This document shows positions 51,028 to 60,301 of a stretch of DNA of 64,000 nucleotides, piece by piece. The notes beneath the pieces are model-generated. The model was not told the origin of the DNA. It worked only from the letters and a program-made list of their open reading frames with translations, and searched no databases. The translations under genes were made by a program, and so were the position numbers. Source of the stretch: Clostridium aceticum (GTDB lineage Bacteria; Bacillota; Clostridia; Peptostreptococcales; Natronincolaceae); contig NZ_CP009687.1 of NCBI RefSeq assembly GCF_001042715.1, positions 3,959,418 through 4,023,417 on the forward strand, in the 5' to 3' direction. How positions within the stretch are numbered: the first letter of the stretch is position 1; each line of letters starts with the position of its first letter.

Positions 51028-51782
51028 GCTGTTTTCACCTCCTTCTTTTGAGGATCTATTCTTTGAATATCTACATCTAACTCTCCTTGGCTTAGCTGAA
51101 GTTTTTGATTTACACTAATAAGATAGCGGTTTATGGCAATCTCCATTCCCTCTTTATCAGTGTTCTGTAACAACACAACAAAGGAGTTCTCATCCCATTT
51201 GCCTACTAAGTCATAATGACTTCTAAAGGTTTCCAGTGCCATATTGGTCAATGTATGAAATGTAGCAGAATAAGCGTAATTATCTTGCTTTCTTAAGCAT
51301 AAACGAATCTCATAGCCTGCTTCCCCTCTACGTTCCATCGATTTCTTAATTAAACTGCTTCTTTCTTCAAACTCCTTCTTAGTCAATAATCCCGAATTTC
51401 CTACATATTGAACTAATGTTTCTACTTTCCTTCTCAAAGCATTGTTTTCCTCTTCTAACTCCTTCGATAAATACACGCTACCATAGATCATACTCATATT
51501 TACTATGAAAACAAGATGGTGAAAAATTACCTTTACCTGCATAACTGTCTGCCATTCTTTTATAAACCCCACGATAAGAAAGACTACAATACTCAGTAGG
51601 TTATAGGCCACTAGTAGAAGAAAACTCCTTCTTTTTGATAAAGCATTGAATACTATCATAAAAATTATATATTGTCCTATAAAATACCTTACTTGCCCCT
51701 GGGAAAGCAGGTAAAAGACTGTAATATAAAAAAGCAAAAATTGCCCAGCATATAGGATGGTTAAGCCCCTTATATATTTCAT
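51024..51782 (-). CDS. Membrane protein with degenerate GGDEF domain
   Basis: 252 residues. Roughly the first 105 residues hold about four hydrophobic helices, then a short coiled coil (KELEEENNALRRKVETL), then a C-terminal domain with GGDEF-like layout. The signature has become VGKWDENSFVVLL (DENSF instead of GGDEF), and the I-site Arg is displaced, so it cannot synthesise c-di-GMP and may not bind it in the usual way. Overlap with the GT2 gene suggests a dedicated regulatory partner, like degenerate-GGDEF receptors (PelD, PssE) of exopolysaccharide systems (inference). Confidence 0.75.
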   Translation of the reverse strand: MKYIRGLTILYAGQFLLFYITVFYLLSQGQVRYFIGQYIIFMIVFNALSKRRSFLLLVAYNLLSIVVFLIVGFIKEWQTVMQVKVIFHHLVFIVNMSMIYGSVYLSKELEEENNALRRKVETLVQYVGNSGLLTKKEFEERSSLIKKSMERRGEAGYEIRLCLRKQDNYAYSATFHTLTNMALETFRSHYDLVGKWDENSFVVLLQNTDKEGMEIAINRYLISVNQKLQLSQGELDVDIQRIDPQKKEVKTA

Positions 51783-51928
51783 CTAAGATTGCCCCCCTAA
51801 GATGATAAATATTTTATATATTATCTTTAATGATACGATAAATACTGCTTATTTCCTATAAATTTTACAGAATTTATGTAAACCAATTTTTGCTACTTCC
51901 CATGCAGGATTGAGTTTAAACATAAAAA

Positions 51929-51955
51929 CAGCAGCATAATCACTTTATGCCGCTG
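51929..51955 (-). terminator. Terminator of the kinase-CheR-CheB-DGC operon
   Basis: CAGCAGCATAA / TTATGCCGCTG arms, followed by TTTTTATG on the minus strand, overlapping the stop codon of the diguanylate cyclase gene. Confidence 0.8.
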
Positions 51956-52941
51956 CTAATTACTCGATTTCGCCCGCCTAACTTGGCTTGATATAACGCT
52001 TTGTCTGCACTATCTATAAATGCTTCGATAGAATAAGATTCCTTTGGGATGATAGTGGCCACCCCTAGGCTAACGGTAATATAAGGAATTACCTGAGAAT
52101 ATTTATGCTCAATAGCCAACTGCTGAATGGTTTTTCTTAAGTCTTCTGCTACTAAAGTTGCCCCTTTTCCATCTGTTTTAGGCAGTATAGCAACAAATTC
52201 CTCTCCACCATAACGTGCTACGAAGTCCATGGGTCTTTTGACAGAAGCAGCTAGGCTTTTGGCCACCTTTATTAAACACTCATCTCCCTTTATATGTCCA
52301 TAATGATCATTATAGGCCTTAAAGCAGTCAATATCTATCATAATAATTGATATGGGTTGTTGCTCTCTTATACTATCACGCCAACTTCTTTTCATGTACT
52401 CGTCAAAGCTTCTTCTATTTGGTATTCCTGTAAGACCATCAAGGTTTGAAAGGGAATGAAGCCTTCCATTAGCCTCCTGCAGTACTAGAACTTCCTTTAG
52501 TTTTTCCTCAAGTAATTGAGCTTGTTCCTTCAATAGCTTTTTTTGCCTATAAAGATCTAAAAATACATTTACTTTACTTTTTAATATGACTGGTTCTATA
52601 GGTTTAAATAAATAGTCTACAGCTCCGATTTCATATCCCTTGAAAATAAACCTTTTCTCTTTATAAATAGCGGTAACAAATATAATAGGCACATGACGTG
52701 TCCTATCATTTCCCCGCATAAGCTCAGCTGTTTCAAAACCATCCATTTCCGGCATTTGAACATCTAGTAATACCAAAGCTATATCATGTTCTAGCATTAG
52801 TCCTAATGCTTCATTACCAGAAGTTGCTTTAATAATATTACAATCTATCGATTCAAGTAATCCTTCAAGCACCAAAAGATTTTCTACTCGATCGTCTACA
52901 ATAAGTATATTTATCTCATCATTTATCTTATTGTTCTTCAT
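51940..52941 (-). CDS. Response regulator-diguanylate cyclase (REC-GGDEF)
   Basis: 333 residues. The N-terminal receiver (IDDRVENLL equivalent ILIVDDRVENLLVLEGLL; phospho-acceptor Asp in VLLDVQMPEMDG; Lys in KPIEP) is joined by a coiled coil to a GGDEF domain with an intact ARYGGEEF active site. RPMD five residues before it is an RxxD inhibitory site. Phosphorylation should control synthesis of c-di-GMP. It lies 4 bp after cheB, last in the operon with CheR and a hybrid kinase that carries REC domains. Confidence 0.95.
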   Translation of the reverse strand: MKNNKINDEINILIVDDRVENLLVLEGLLESIDCNIIKATSGNEALGLMLEHDIALVLLDVQMPEMDGFETAELMRGNDRTRHVPIIFVTAIYKEKRFIFKGYEIGAVDYLFKPIEPVILKSKVNVFLDLYRQKKLLKEQAQLLEEKLKEVLVLQEANGRLHSLSNLDGLTGIPNRRSFDEYMKRSWRDSIREQQPISIIMIDIDCFKAYNDHYGHIKGDECLIKVAKSLAASVKRPMDFVARYGGEEFVAILPKTDGKGATLVAEDLRKTIQQLAIEHKYSQVIPYITVSLGVATIIPKESYSIEAFIDSADKALYQAKLGGRNRVISSGIK

Positions 52942-52945
52942 TTAA

Positions 52946-53509
52946 TCATCCCACCAAATCATTTAATAATGGCCCTATCCTATCTAGCGGAAGTACATAG
53001 TCTACCTTTGTTCTAGCTATTGCTGCACTAGGCATAATGTACGCTTCAGCAGACTTAGGTTCTTCTACAATCGTCAATCCGCCCCTCGCCTTTACTTCTT
53101 CTAAACCTTTACTCCCATCACAACTTGCACCAGTAAGAATAATGCCTATTAATCTATCACCGTAGGCATCTGCCGCTGACTCAAACAAAACATCAATAGA
53201 CGGTCTTGAAAAATTAACCTTCTTCTCCACCGATAGTGACAAGTGTCGATCTTTTTCTATCATCAGATGATAATTAGGAGGTGCAATATAGGCACATCCC
53301 TTCTGTACTAGCTCCTTCTCATTGGCCTCTTTTACTTGAATTTTGCATAAGTCCTTCAAATACTGTATAAGAAAGTTATCTGAATAAGGACTTAGATGTT
53401 GAACAATCAGTATAGAAGCTGAAAAACGCTTAGGTAAGGTGCTAAGAATCATCTTAAGGGCCCGTATACCTCCAGTAGAGGCACCTATAGCCACAGCTTC
53501 ATATTTCAT
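52946..53509 (-). CDS. CheB-type methylesterase domain protein, no receiver
   Basis: 187 residues, only the CheB esterase domain. The Ser-His-Asp triad is visible: Ser in AIGASTGGI, His in VQHLSPYSDNF, Asp in GASCDGSKGL. The N-terminal receiver of classical CheB is missing, so control must come from binding partners. It normally removes methyl groups from glutamate residues of chemoreceptors. Here it sits in a kinase operon with CheR and no receptor gene, suggesting methylation control of a signalling pathway other than flagellar chemotaxis (inference). Confidence 0.93.
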   Translation of the reverse strand: MKYEAVAIGASTGGIRALKMILSTLPKRFSASILIVQHLSPYSDNFLIQYLKDLCKIQVKEANEKELVQKGCAYIAPPNYHLMIEKDRHLSLSVEKKVNFSRPSIDVLFESAADAYGDRLIGIILTGASCDGSKGLEEVKARGGLTIVEEPKSAEAYIMPSAAIARTKVDYVLPLDRIGPLLNDLVG

Positions 53510-53543
53510 TACTATCCCTCCATGCCAAGTCCTTTATTAGTGA

Positions 53544-54383
53544 TTAATTTTTTTGAAATATTCGTTCTTTCTCATTTACTACTTGAAACTTTTTTTCCCA
53601 GTTCAAAAATTTTATGTTTTCTTTAGAACCCAAGCATAAAATACCACCATAGCATAGACTTTCATAAAAAAGATGGATGACCCTATTTTGAAGTTCTCTA
53701 TTGAAGTATATGAGTACATTTCGACATATGATCATGTGCATTTCACCAAATACTCCGTCAATCACAAGGTTATGATCTGCGAAAATCATTTTTTTCTTGA
53801 GGGTTTCATCCAATGTGACGAAGTCACGCTTTGCAGTATAATAATCAGAAAATGATGTTGTCCCCCCAGCTTGTTGATAATTATAAGTATACTCTTTTAT
53901 TGTGTCAATGGGATATATCCCTTCCTTTGCTTTCTGTAATACCTTCTCATTAAAATCAGTAGCATAGATTTGAGCCCTTTCATACAAACCCTCTTCCTTC
54001 AGAAGGATCGCCATTGAATATACTTCCTCACCGGTAGCACAGCCTGCTTGCCATATTTTTATATAAGGATAGGTTTTTAAAACAGGAATGACTTCTTTTC
54101 TGATTGCTCTGTAGAAGGATGGATCGCGAAACATTTCTGTGACATTAATAGAAAAATCCATAAGCAATACTTCAAAAAACTTTCTGTCATAAAGCACCCT
54201 ATAAAGCATTTCAGAAATATTGCTTAACTTAGAAATGGAAAGTCGCCTTAAAACCCGTCTTTTAATATGGGCTCGTGAATAATTTCTAAAGTCGTGTCCA
54301 TACTTCAAAAATATTGCTTCCAGTAAAAGTTCTGTTTCGATATCCTGATTATGTAAATTATATAAAGATTTCTCTTTCATCAT
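53544..54383 (-). CDS. CheR-type protein-glutamate methyltransferase
   Basis: 279 residues with the CheR N-terminal helical domain (RRVLRRLSISKLSNISEML) and SAM-dependent methyltransferase domain (AGCATGEEVYSMAILL, IYATDFNEKVLQKA, IICRNVLIYFN). It transfers methyl groups from SAM to glutamate side chains. Its start overlaps the hybrid kinase stop codon by 4 bp, so the two are translationally coupled. No C-terminal TPR extension is present. Confidence 0.94.
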   Translation of the reverse strand: MMKEKSLYNLHNQDIETELLLEAIFLKYGHDFRNYSRAHIKRRVLRRLSISKLSNISEMLYRVLYDRKFFEVLLMDFSINVTEMFRDPSFYRAIRKEVIPVLKTYPYIKIWQAGCATGEEVYSMAILLKEEGLYERAQIYATDFNEKVLQKAKEGIYPIDTIKEYTYNYQQAGGTTSFSDYYTAKRDFVTLDETLKKKMIFADHNLVIDGVFGEMHMIICRNVLIYFNRELQNRVIHLFYESLCYGGILCLGSKENIKFLNWEKKFQVVNEKERIFQKN

Positions 54384-57300
54384 CTATATAACCACACCCT
54401 TAAAAGTGACAATAGTTTATTTGTTTCAATTGGTTTTGTTAAATAATCATTGGCTCCAGCTTCAATACACTTTTGACGGTCTTCCCTCATTGATTTTGCA
54501 GTTAGAGCAATAATAGGGATCTTAAAGAACTTTTTATCTCTTCTAATCTTCTCTATGGCGGTATACCCATCCATCTCTGGCATCATAATATCCATGAGAA
54601 TTAGATCTATATCAGCATTTTCTTGCAGCTTATCCACGCCTTCTTTTCCATTTCTCCCTACAATTACTTCCATTCCTTTTTCTTCTAGCATATTCGAAAG
54701 TGTAAATACATTTCTCATATCATCATCTACAATAAGGATTTTTCTCCCTATCAAAGTTTCTTCTTTTTCTTCATTTGTTCGAATTGTCTTTTGACTTTTA
54801 TGCTCTCTTCTTTCCTTCAGATTTGACAAGAATAAATCTATCTCGCCAATCAATCTCTCTGTAGACCTAGCACCTTTAATAATGATACTTTCCACATACT
54901 GGTGTAGTAATGTCTCCTCGTCGAGGGTAAGGGATTTTTCTGTGTATACTATGATAGGAATTTCTACAATCTCTTGTACCTTCAGCTTTTCTAAAAACTC
55001 AAAACCTGACATATCCTTAAGTTTTACATCCAATATCATGCAGTGGATTTCTTGAGTTTTTAATAGATTGATTGCCTCCATACCAGTTTCTACCGATGAA
55101 ATTACCCTATCTTTCTTTTCTAAGGTTTTTACTATTTTATAGCTTTCAGCCCTATCCATACCGACCACAAGCAATCTTTTGAAATTTTCTAGATCTTCTA
55201 CCTGATGAGATAGATCACACTTATCTTCTCTAGAAGTTGCCACTTCTTCATAGTCTATTTTCTCACCAGGAACTATAGGAAGAATTAAAGTAAAAGTACT
55301 TCCTTCTCCTTCTTGACTTTTTATATGAATCTTTCCTCCCAATACCTTGACAAGCTCTTTGGTAATGGATAAACCTAAACCTGTACCACCATACCTTCTA
55401 CTAGTGGTACCGTCTGCCTGCTTAAAAGCCTCAAATATCACAGTATGCTTCTCTGGTGAAATCCCTATCCCTGTATCTTCTACCGAAATAATTACTGGAT
55501 TTTTTAAACTTGTCTCTGCACTAGATAAAAATTCTTTTTCAGAACAAGAAATTTTTAAAGTAACACTTCCTTCTTCAGTAAACTTAAATGCATTGGAAAG
55601 AAGATTATTAAGAATCTGTTGAAGCTTATGGACATCAGTGAAGATTGTTTCTGGTACCTCTTGATCTACTAGAACATGAAAATCTAAATTCCTACTATTT
55701 GCAATTTCCCTAAAGGACTTTTCCATACTTTCTGCTAAATCTCGTAGTTTGATATCTTCTAAATTGATATCTACCTGACCTGCTTCAACTTTAGACAGAT
55801 CTAGAACATCATTAATAAGCCTTAACAGCTCTGAACCTGCTGCATGTATTGTGCCTGCAAATTCCAGTTGTTTTTCTGTAAGAGGTGTCCGATCTTTTTT
55901 TTCTGCAAGCAGTTGAGATAAAACAAGGATACTATTTAAAGGGGTTCTCAACTCATGAGACATATTCGCCAGAAACTCAGTCTTGTATTTGTTAGCGATC
56001 TCAAGGGCCTTGGCCTTTTCCTGAATTTCACTTTGTGCATTTACTAGGTATTGATTTTTCTTATCGATATCACTTTTTTGTAACTCCAAGTTTTTAGTAT
56101 GCTCTACTAGCTCTTCATTGATGACTCTCAATTCCTCCTGTTGAGATTGCAGTTGTGCTTCTGACTCCTTCAATGCTTGGGTTTGCTCCTCAAGTTCTCT
56201 ATTACTTTGTCTCAGCTCTTCTTGCTGCACTTTAAGTTCTTCAGACTGTGCAGTCATTCTGTCAAGCAGCTCCTCCATCCTTATTCTAGCCTCTATTGCG
56301 TGTATATTAATGGCAATGTTTTGACTGATTTGATTCAAAAATTCTATTTGTATTTCAGTAAACTCATGAAAGGACCCTAGTTCAATAAGGCACTTCACTT
56401 CTTTATCAAGTAAGCAAGGGACAACAACAATATTTTTTGGAACAGCTTCTCCTACTCCTGAGTTTATTTTAATATAATCATCTGGGACATTGGATATAAT
56501 GAAAACTTGCTTTTCTACTGCCGATTGACCAATAATTCCTTCTCCTAACTTAAATTCATTTGACAAATTCTTTCTTTTTTTATAAGCAAAACTTCCTAAC
56601 AGCCTATAGGTATCTTCCCCATTTTTGATATAGATAGCACCAATTTGTGCCTTTAGATATGTAGCAACATAGGATAGGATATTATGACTTAAAGTCGCCA
56701 TATCTTCTTGGCCTCGCATTTTTTCATTTAACTCTGCTTGTCCCGTTTTAATCCAATTTTGATCCTTATTTTCATTCATAATCTTCTGTAACTTCTCCAT
56801 AAACCTATTAAAGTACTTTGCCATTTCTCCCAGCTCATCAGTGGATTCTACCTCTAATCTTACTTTTAAGTCTGCTTCTCCCTCCGAAATATCTTTAAAA
56901 GTACTAGTAACTGTATTTACAGGGAAAGTAACAATTTTAACAATTGCTATTGATACAATCACCGATATGATTAATCCCAATGCCGATAAAAAACCTAATC
57001 TTATTAAGGCTCTTTGATTATCTCGCTTTACCTTCGGTCCATAAATATCCTGCTCTTCTATAATAGAAAGTTTAATATTCTCCGCCAAATTTGCTATCTC
57101 TGGCCCTATCTCATGCAAATACCCTATCGTAGCATTTGTTTCCTCTACTACCTCACTTATCTGGATAAAGCTATTTAAGTACATTTCCTTATCTTCTTTT
57201 ATTGCTTCTATGAGGGCTTTGTCACCAGAAGTATGAAAAACATCTTCAGTGAATTTTATCCATTGATCCATCTCCAAAAGTTCATTTTTTACCTTTTCTA

Positions 57301-57892
57301 CCCTCGTCCTATCATAGTCTCTTAAAAAACTGTAAATCTCCAATCTTGCCAACATCAAATGATTAAGGGCCTTACTGCCACCATAAATCTTGTCTTCTTC
57401 TTGACTGTTATAGGCAACCTCCATCATCTTCGATAAATTTTTCTCTATTTCAGGTCCTTTGCTGGCAAGCACTTGAAATATCTGCTGCCTCTCAGCTTTA
57501 TATGCTACAACTTTATTAAAGTTTTCTTTATATTCCTTAGCAAGCCTAGCGATAGTTTCTATACTTTCTCTACGTTCCTCGTGGTCGATCTTGCTATTTA
57601 GTTCAGAAATAAAGCCCTCCATTTTTAAAAAATTCTCCTGGAAAACCTTTTCCTGTGAAGCCTCTTCTAAACGTATAAAGTTTTTAAATGCAATATGGGT
57701 TTTAAAGAAATTCGCTTGTACTCTCCCAGCTAGCACTTCCTGTGTAGCTATCTCCCTATACTTTGAAAAGTCCTTATTCAACCTATTTAAACCAAGCCAT
57801 TGAAATAAAATGGATACTACCAGTACAATCAATACTAGTCCAAATCCAACAGATATTTTTGTCCTTATCTTTAAGTTCTTTAGCAGCTCCAT
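54380..57892 (-). CDS. Hybrid histidine kinase with GAF and two receiver domains
   Basis: About 1170 residues. Order: transmembrane helix, external helical sensor region (about 40-290), second helix (about 295-320), HAMP, GAF, a long coiled coil, HisKA with FLANMSHELRTPLN, HATPase with NAFKFTEEG, DTGIGI and TGLGLSI, then two receivers. The second (ILIVDDDMRN, LILMDIMMPEMDGY, LTKPIE) is complete; the first (LLVVGMDRAE) lacks the second acidic-pocket Asp and may be weak. ATG 57892 follows GAGG; two ATGs further out have no good site. First gene of the operon ending in the REC-GGDEF protein, probably its phosphoryl partner. Confidence 0.93.
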   Translation of the reverse strand: MELLKNLKIRTKISVGFGLVLIVLVVSILFQWLGLNRLNKDFSKYREIATQEVLAGRVQANFFKTHIAFKNFIRLEEASQEKVFQENFLKMEGFISELNSKIDHEERRESIETIARLAKEYKENFNKVVAYKAERQQIFQVLASKGPEIEKNLSKMMEVAYNSQEEDKIYGGSKALNHLMLARLEIYSFLRDYDRTRVEKVKNELLEMDQWIKFTEDVFHTSGDKALIEAIKEDKEMYLNSFIQISEVVEETNATIGYLHEIGPEIANLAENIKLSIIEEQDIYGPKVKRDNQRALIRLGFLSALGLIISVIVSIAIVKIVTFPVNTVTSTFKDISEGEADLKVRLEVESTDELGEMAKYFNRFMEKLQKIMNENKDQNWIKTGQAELNEKMRGQEDMATLSHNILSYVATYLKAQIGAIYIKNGEDTYRLLGSFAYKKRKNLSNEFKLGEGIIGQSAVEKQVFIISNVPDDYIKINSGVGEAVPKNIVVVPCLLDKEVKCLIELGSFHEFTEIQIEFLNQISQNIAINIHAIEARIRMEELLDRMTAQSEELKVQQEELRQSNRELEEQTQALKESEAQLQSQQEELRVINEELVEHTKNLELQKSDIDKKNQYLVNAQSEIQEKAKALEIANKYKTEFLANMSHELRTPLNSILVLSQLLAEKKDRTPLTEKQLEFAGTIHAAGSELLRLINDVLDLSKVEAGQVDINLEDIKLRDLAESMEKSFREIANSRNLDFHVLVDQEVPETIFTDVHKLQQILNNLLSNAFKFTEEGSVTLKISCSEKEFLSSAETSLKNPVIISVEDTGIGISPEKHTVIFEAFKQADGTTSRRYGGTGLGLSITKELVKVLGGKIHIKSQEGEGSTFTLILPIVPGEKIDYEEVATSREDKCDLSHQVEDLENFKRLLVVGMDRAESYKIVKTLEKKDRVISSVETGMEAINLLKTQEIHCMILDVKLKDMSGFEFLEKLKVQEIVEIPIIVYTEKSLTLDEETLLHQYVESIIIKGARSTERLIGEIDLFLSNLKERREHKSQKTIRTNEEKEETLIGRKILIVDDDMRNVFTLSNMLEEKGMEVIVGRNGKEGVDKLQENADIDLILMDIMMPEMDGYTAIEKIRRDKKFFKIPIIALTAKSMREDRQKCIEAGANDYLTKPIETNKLLSLLRVWLYR

Positions 57893-58258
57893 TTTAATGA
57901 CCTCGCTCATATGTTTTTTAGGCACTCGTTTAAAATTTTTTCCTGTAATTCTCTAGACAAAGATGATGAGACCTTATTTGTGAAAGATTCACCAAAAACT
58001 ATATAAAATTGTATTTAATGAAACTTTATCATAGTTTTCCAATATATTCAATAACAACTCTCTCTCCTAAACTTTCCTTCTAAGATTTTAAAAGTTTCAC
58101 TTTCAAACAACAGTTATCTAATATATAATCTATTATGTATGTTTATGTATTTTCTAAGTAAACTTGATACTTTTATGCTAGGTAATTAATGTATATTAAT
58201 AGAAATATATTGAGCAAGTAAAAAACACAGGAAGTATCACATTAGGAAGGGGATTTAA
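57893..58258. promoter_or_regulatory. Divergent region between the kinase operon and ABC-F gene
   Basis: AT-rich. A candidate ABC-F promoter, TTGATA-17 bp-TAATGT, lies near 58167-58195, about 65 bp before the ribosome site. I see no small leader ORF with a clear ribosome site, no riboswitch and no repeat copy. Confidence 0.4.
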
Positions 58259-59815
58259 ATGAGTATTTTAACGGTAAAAAACTTGAGTCATGGCTTCGGA
58301 GACCGAGCAATCTTTAGTAATGTTTCCTTTCGACTTTTAAAGGGTGAGCATATAGGTCTTATCGGTGCAAACGGTGAAGGTAAATCTAGCTTTATGAACA
58401 TCATTACTGGAAAACTAGAGCCTGACGAAGGGCAAATAGATTGGGCAAAGCAAGTTAGAGTTGGCTATCTAGACCAACACACAGTTCTTCAAAAAGGTAT
58501 GACAATTCGTACTGTGCTAAAGGGTGCCTTCCAATACCTTTTTGATTTAGAAACCCAAATGAATGAAATTTGTGACAAAATGGGAGAAGCTTCTCCAGAA
58601 GAATTAGAGCAGCTATTAGAAGACATGGGTACGATTCAAGATACCTTGACCAATAATGATTTTTATACTATTGATTCAAAGGTAGAAGAAATCGGTCGTG
58701 GTCTAGGATTAGAGGATATCGGCCTTGATAAAGATGTTCATGACTTAAGTGGGGGACAACGAACAAAAGTATTGCTGGCAAAACTATTGTTGGAAAAACC
58801 AGATATTCTTCTTTTAGATGAGCCCACCAACTATCTTGATGAACAACATATAGAGTGGTTAAAACGTTACCTCCAGGAGTATGAAAATGCATTTATTTTG
58901 ATTTCTCATGATATTCCTTTTCTTAATAGTGTCATTAACTTGATCTATCATATGGAAAATCAAGAGTTAAATCGCTATGTTGGTGATTATGACAACTTCC
59001 TTCAGGTTTATGATGTGAAAAAGCAGCAGCTAGAATCTGCTTATAGAAAACAACAACAGGAAATTGAAGAACTGAAAGACTTTGTTGCTAGAAATAAAGC
59101 TAGAGTTTCCACTAGAAATATGGCTATGTCCCGACAAAAAAAATTGGACAAAATGGAAGTAATTGAACTGGCAAGAGAAAAACCCAAACCAGAGTTCAAT
59201 TTTAAGGAATCAAGAACCTCTGGTAAACTTATTTTTGAAACAAAGGAGCTTGTTATCGGATACGATGAACCCCTTTCCAAACCATTAAACCTAAGAATGG
59301 AACGGGGACAAAAAATAGCATTAATGGGAGCCAATGGACTAGGTAAAACCACATTACTAAAAAGTATTCTCAGTGAAATTAAGTCCATCTCTGGATCAGT
59401 AGAACTAGGTGACTACCTCCATATAGGCTACTTCCAGCAGGAAATCAAAGAGGCCAACTATAAGACCTGTATAGATGAAGTATGGCAGGACTTTCCTTCT
59501 TATACACAGTATGAAGTCCGTGCTGCCTTAGCAAAATGCGGATTAACCACACAGCATATAGAAAGCAAGGTAGTGGTGCTAAGCGGTGGGGAACAGGCAA
59601 AGGTGCGATTGTGCAAGCTAATCAATAAAGAAACCAATCTACTGATTCTAGATGAGCCTACCAACCATTTAGACGTAGAAGCAAAAGAAGAACTGAAACG
59701 TGCCCTGCAAGCCTATAAAGGCAGTCTTCTTTTGATTTGCCATGAACCAGAATTTTATCGAGATGTTGTTACGGATGTTTGGAACTGTGAAACCTGGACA
59801 ACTAAGATTGTTTAG
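58259..59815 (+). CDS. ABC-F ribosome-associated ATPase
   Basis: 518 residues with two ABC cassettes in one chain and no transmembrane segment. Walker A motifs GANGEGKSS and GANGLGKTT, signatures LSGGQRTKV and LSGGEQAKV, Walker B followed by DEPTNYLD and DEPTNHLD. A charged linker of about 80 residues joins them. ABC-F proteins bind the ribosome E site and relieve stalling or protect against antibiotics. The subfamily (EttA/YbiT/resistance type) cannot be fixed by eye. AGGAAGGGG precedes ATG at 58259. A terminator follows; single gene. Confidence 0.94.
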   Translation: MSILTVKNLSHGFGDRAIFSNVSFRLLKGEHIGLIGANGEGKSSFMNIITGKLEPDEGQIDWAKQVRVGYLDQHTVLQKGMTIRTVLKGAFQYLFDLETQMNEICDKMGEASPEELEQLLEDMGTIQDTLTNNDFYTIDSKVEEIGRGLGLEDIGLDKDVHDLSGGQRTKVLLAKLLLEKPDILLLDEPTNYLDEQHIEWLKRYLQEYENAFILISHDIPFLNSVINLIYHMENQELNRYVGDYDNFLQVYDVKKQQLESAYRKQQQEIEELKDFVARNKARVSTRNMAMSRQKKLDKMEVIELAREKPKPEFNFKESRTSGKLIFETKELVIGYDEPLSKPLNLRMERGQKIALMGANGLGKTTLLKSILSEIKSISGSVELGDYLHIGYFQQEIKEANYKTCIDEVWQDFPSYTQYEVRAALAKCGLTTQHIESKVVVLSGGEQAKVRLCKLINKETNLLILDEPTNHLDVEAKEELKRALQAYKGSLLLICHEPEFYRDVVTDVWNCETWTTKIV

Positions 59816-59841
59816 AAAATCACCTTCGTAAATACTTTAGC

Positions 59842-59880
59842 GGCTACTGAAAAAGCACCATTTTTTCAGTAGCCTTTACT
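59842..59880 (+). terminator. ABC-F gene terminator
   Basis: GGCTACTGAAAAA and TTTTTTCAGTAGCC arms followed by TTTACTCTTTAC, 27 bp after the stop. Confidence 0.85.
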
Positions 59881-59915
59881 CTTTACGGAGGTAATTTTAT
59901 TTAATAAGAAGGATT

Positions 59916-59993
59916 ATGACCACTCTTTTACCCATCAAAGATAAAGAGCTTTTACAGATTGTTCCTTCTAAGAGAGGTCGTTTCCTTCGGTGA
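59916..59993 (+). other. 25-codon ORF, possible integrase remnant
   Basis: ATG with an AAGAAGG site encodes MTTLLPIKDKELLQIVP and eight more residues. The PIKDKELL stretch resembles the N-terminus of tyrosine recombinases, but it is too short to be sure and nothing matching follows in any frame. It may be chance. Confidence 0.2.
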
Positions 59994-60085
59994 CTATCAC
60001 GAACAAATATATATATATTTAATCATATTATTCTTACACGTTTTGAATATAATGCTGCATTACCTAAAAAAGTTCGTAAAATCTA

Positions 60086-60115
60086 TTGACTTTTAGATAG
60101 AAAATATATTATTAT
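60086..60115 (+). promoter_or_regulatory. Promoter of the purine permease leader
   Basis: TTGACT and TATTAT with an 18-bp spacer. Transcription would start at about 60122, giving a leader of about 250 nt. Confidence 0.65.
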
Positions 60116-60120
60116 AGTAA

Positions 60121-60190
60121 AGTCCTACAGCAAGCTTGTTGGGACAAAATAAAGAAGTCCTACCCGTCGGAAAAATTTCAGGTAGAGACT
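60121..60190 (+). promoter_or_regulatory. Unassigned structured leader element upstream of the aptamer
   Basis: AGTCCTAC occurs twice (60121-60128 and 60156-60163). The first copy pairs with TGGGAC (60139-60144) and the second with GGTA-GA-GACT (60181-60190), forming two hairpins before the guanine-class aptamer. It matches no riboswitch class I know. Confidence 0.45.
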
Positions 60191-60227
60191 CAAGTATGAA
60201 TATGAAAAAAATTAGAATAATCACTTC

Positions 60228-60301
60228 AAGTCTAATATAATTCGTGTAATAAGGTCACGAAGTTTCTACCGGCCAACCGTAAATTGCCTGACTATAGACT
60301 T
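60228..60301 (+). promoter_or_regulatory. Purine riboswitch, guanine/hypoxanthine specific
   Basis: P1 AAGTCTA (60228-60234) pairs with TAGACTT (60295-60301). P2 TTCGTG/CACGAA, the conserved AGTTTCTACC (60261-60270), P3 GGC/GCC, and GACTAT complete the aptamer. The specificity base (C74 equivalent, 60292) is C, indicating guanine or hypoxanthine rather than adenine. Confidence 0.96.

Noticed and set aside
51024-51782. Active diguanylate cyclase
   Set aside because: The catalytic signature reads DENSF in place of GGDEF, so synthesis of c-di-GMP is not credible.
59916-59993. Short ORF with similarity to the N-terminus of tyrosine recombinases
   Set aside because: Only about ten residues look alike, no catalytic part follows in any frame, and there is no attachment site or other phage gene. 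Kept only as a low-confidence feature.
60121-60190. Leader element as a PRPP, ykkC or preQ1 riboswitch in tandem with the guanine aptamer
   Set aside because: None of the conserved sequence blocks of those classes are visible, and known guanine-PRPP tandems place the second aptamer downstream.
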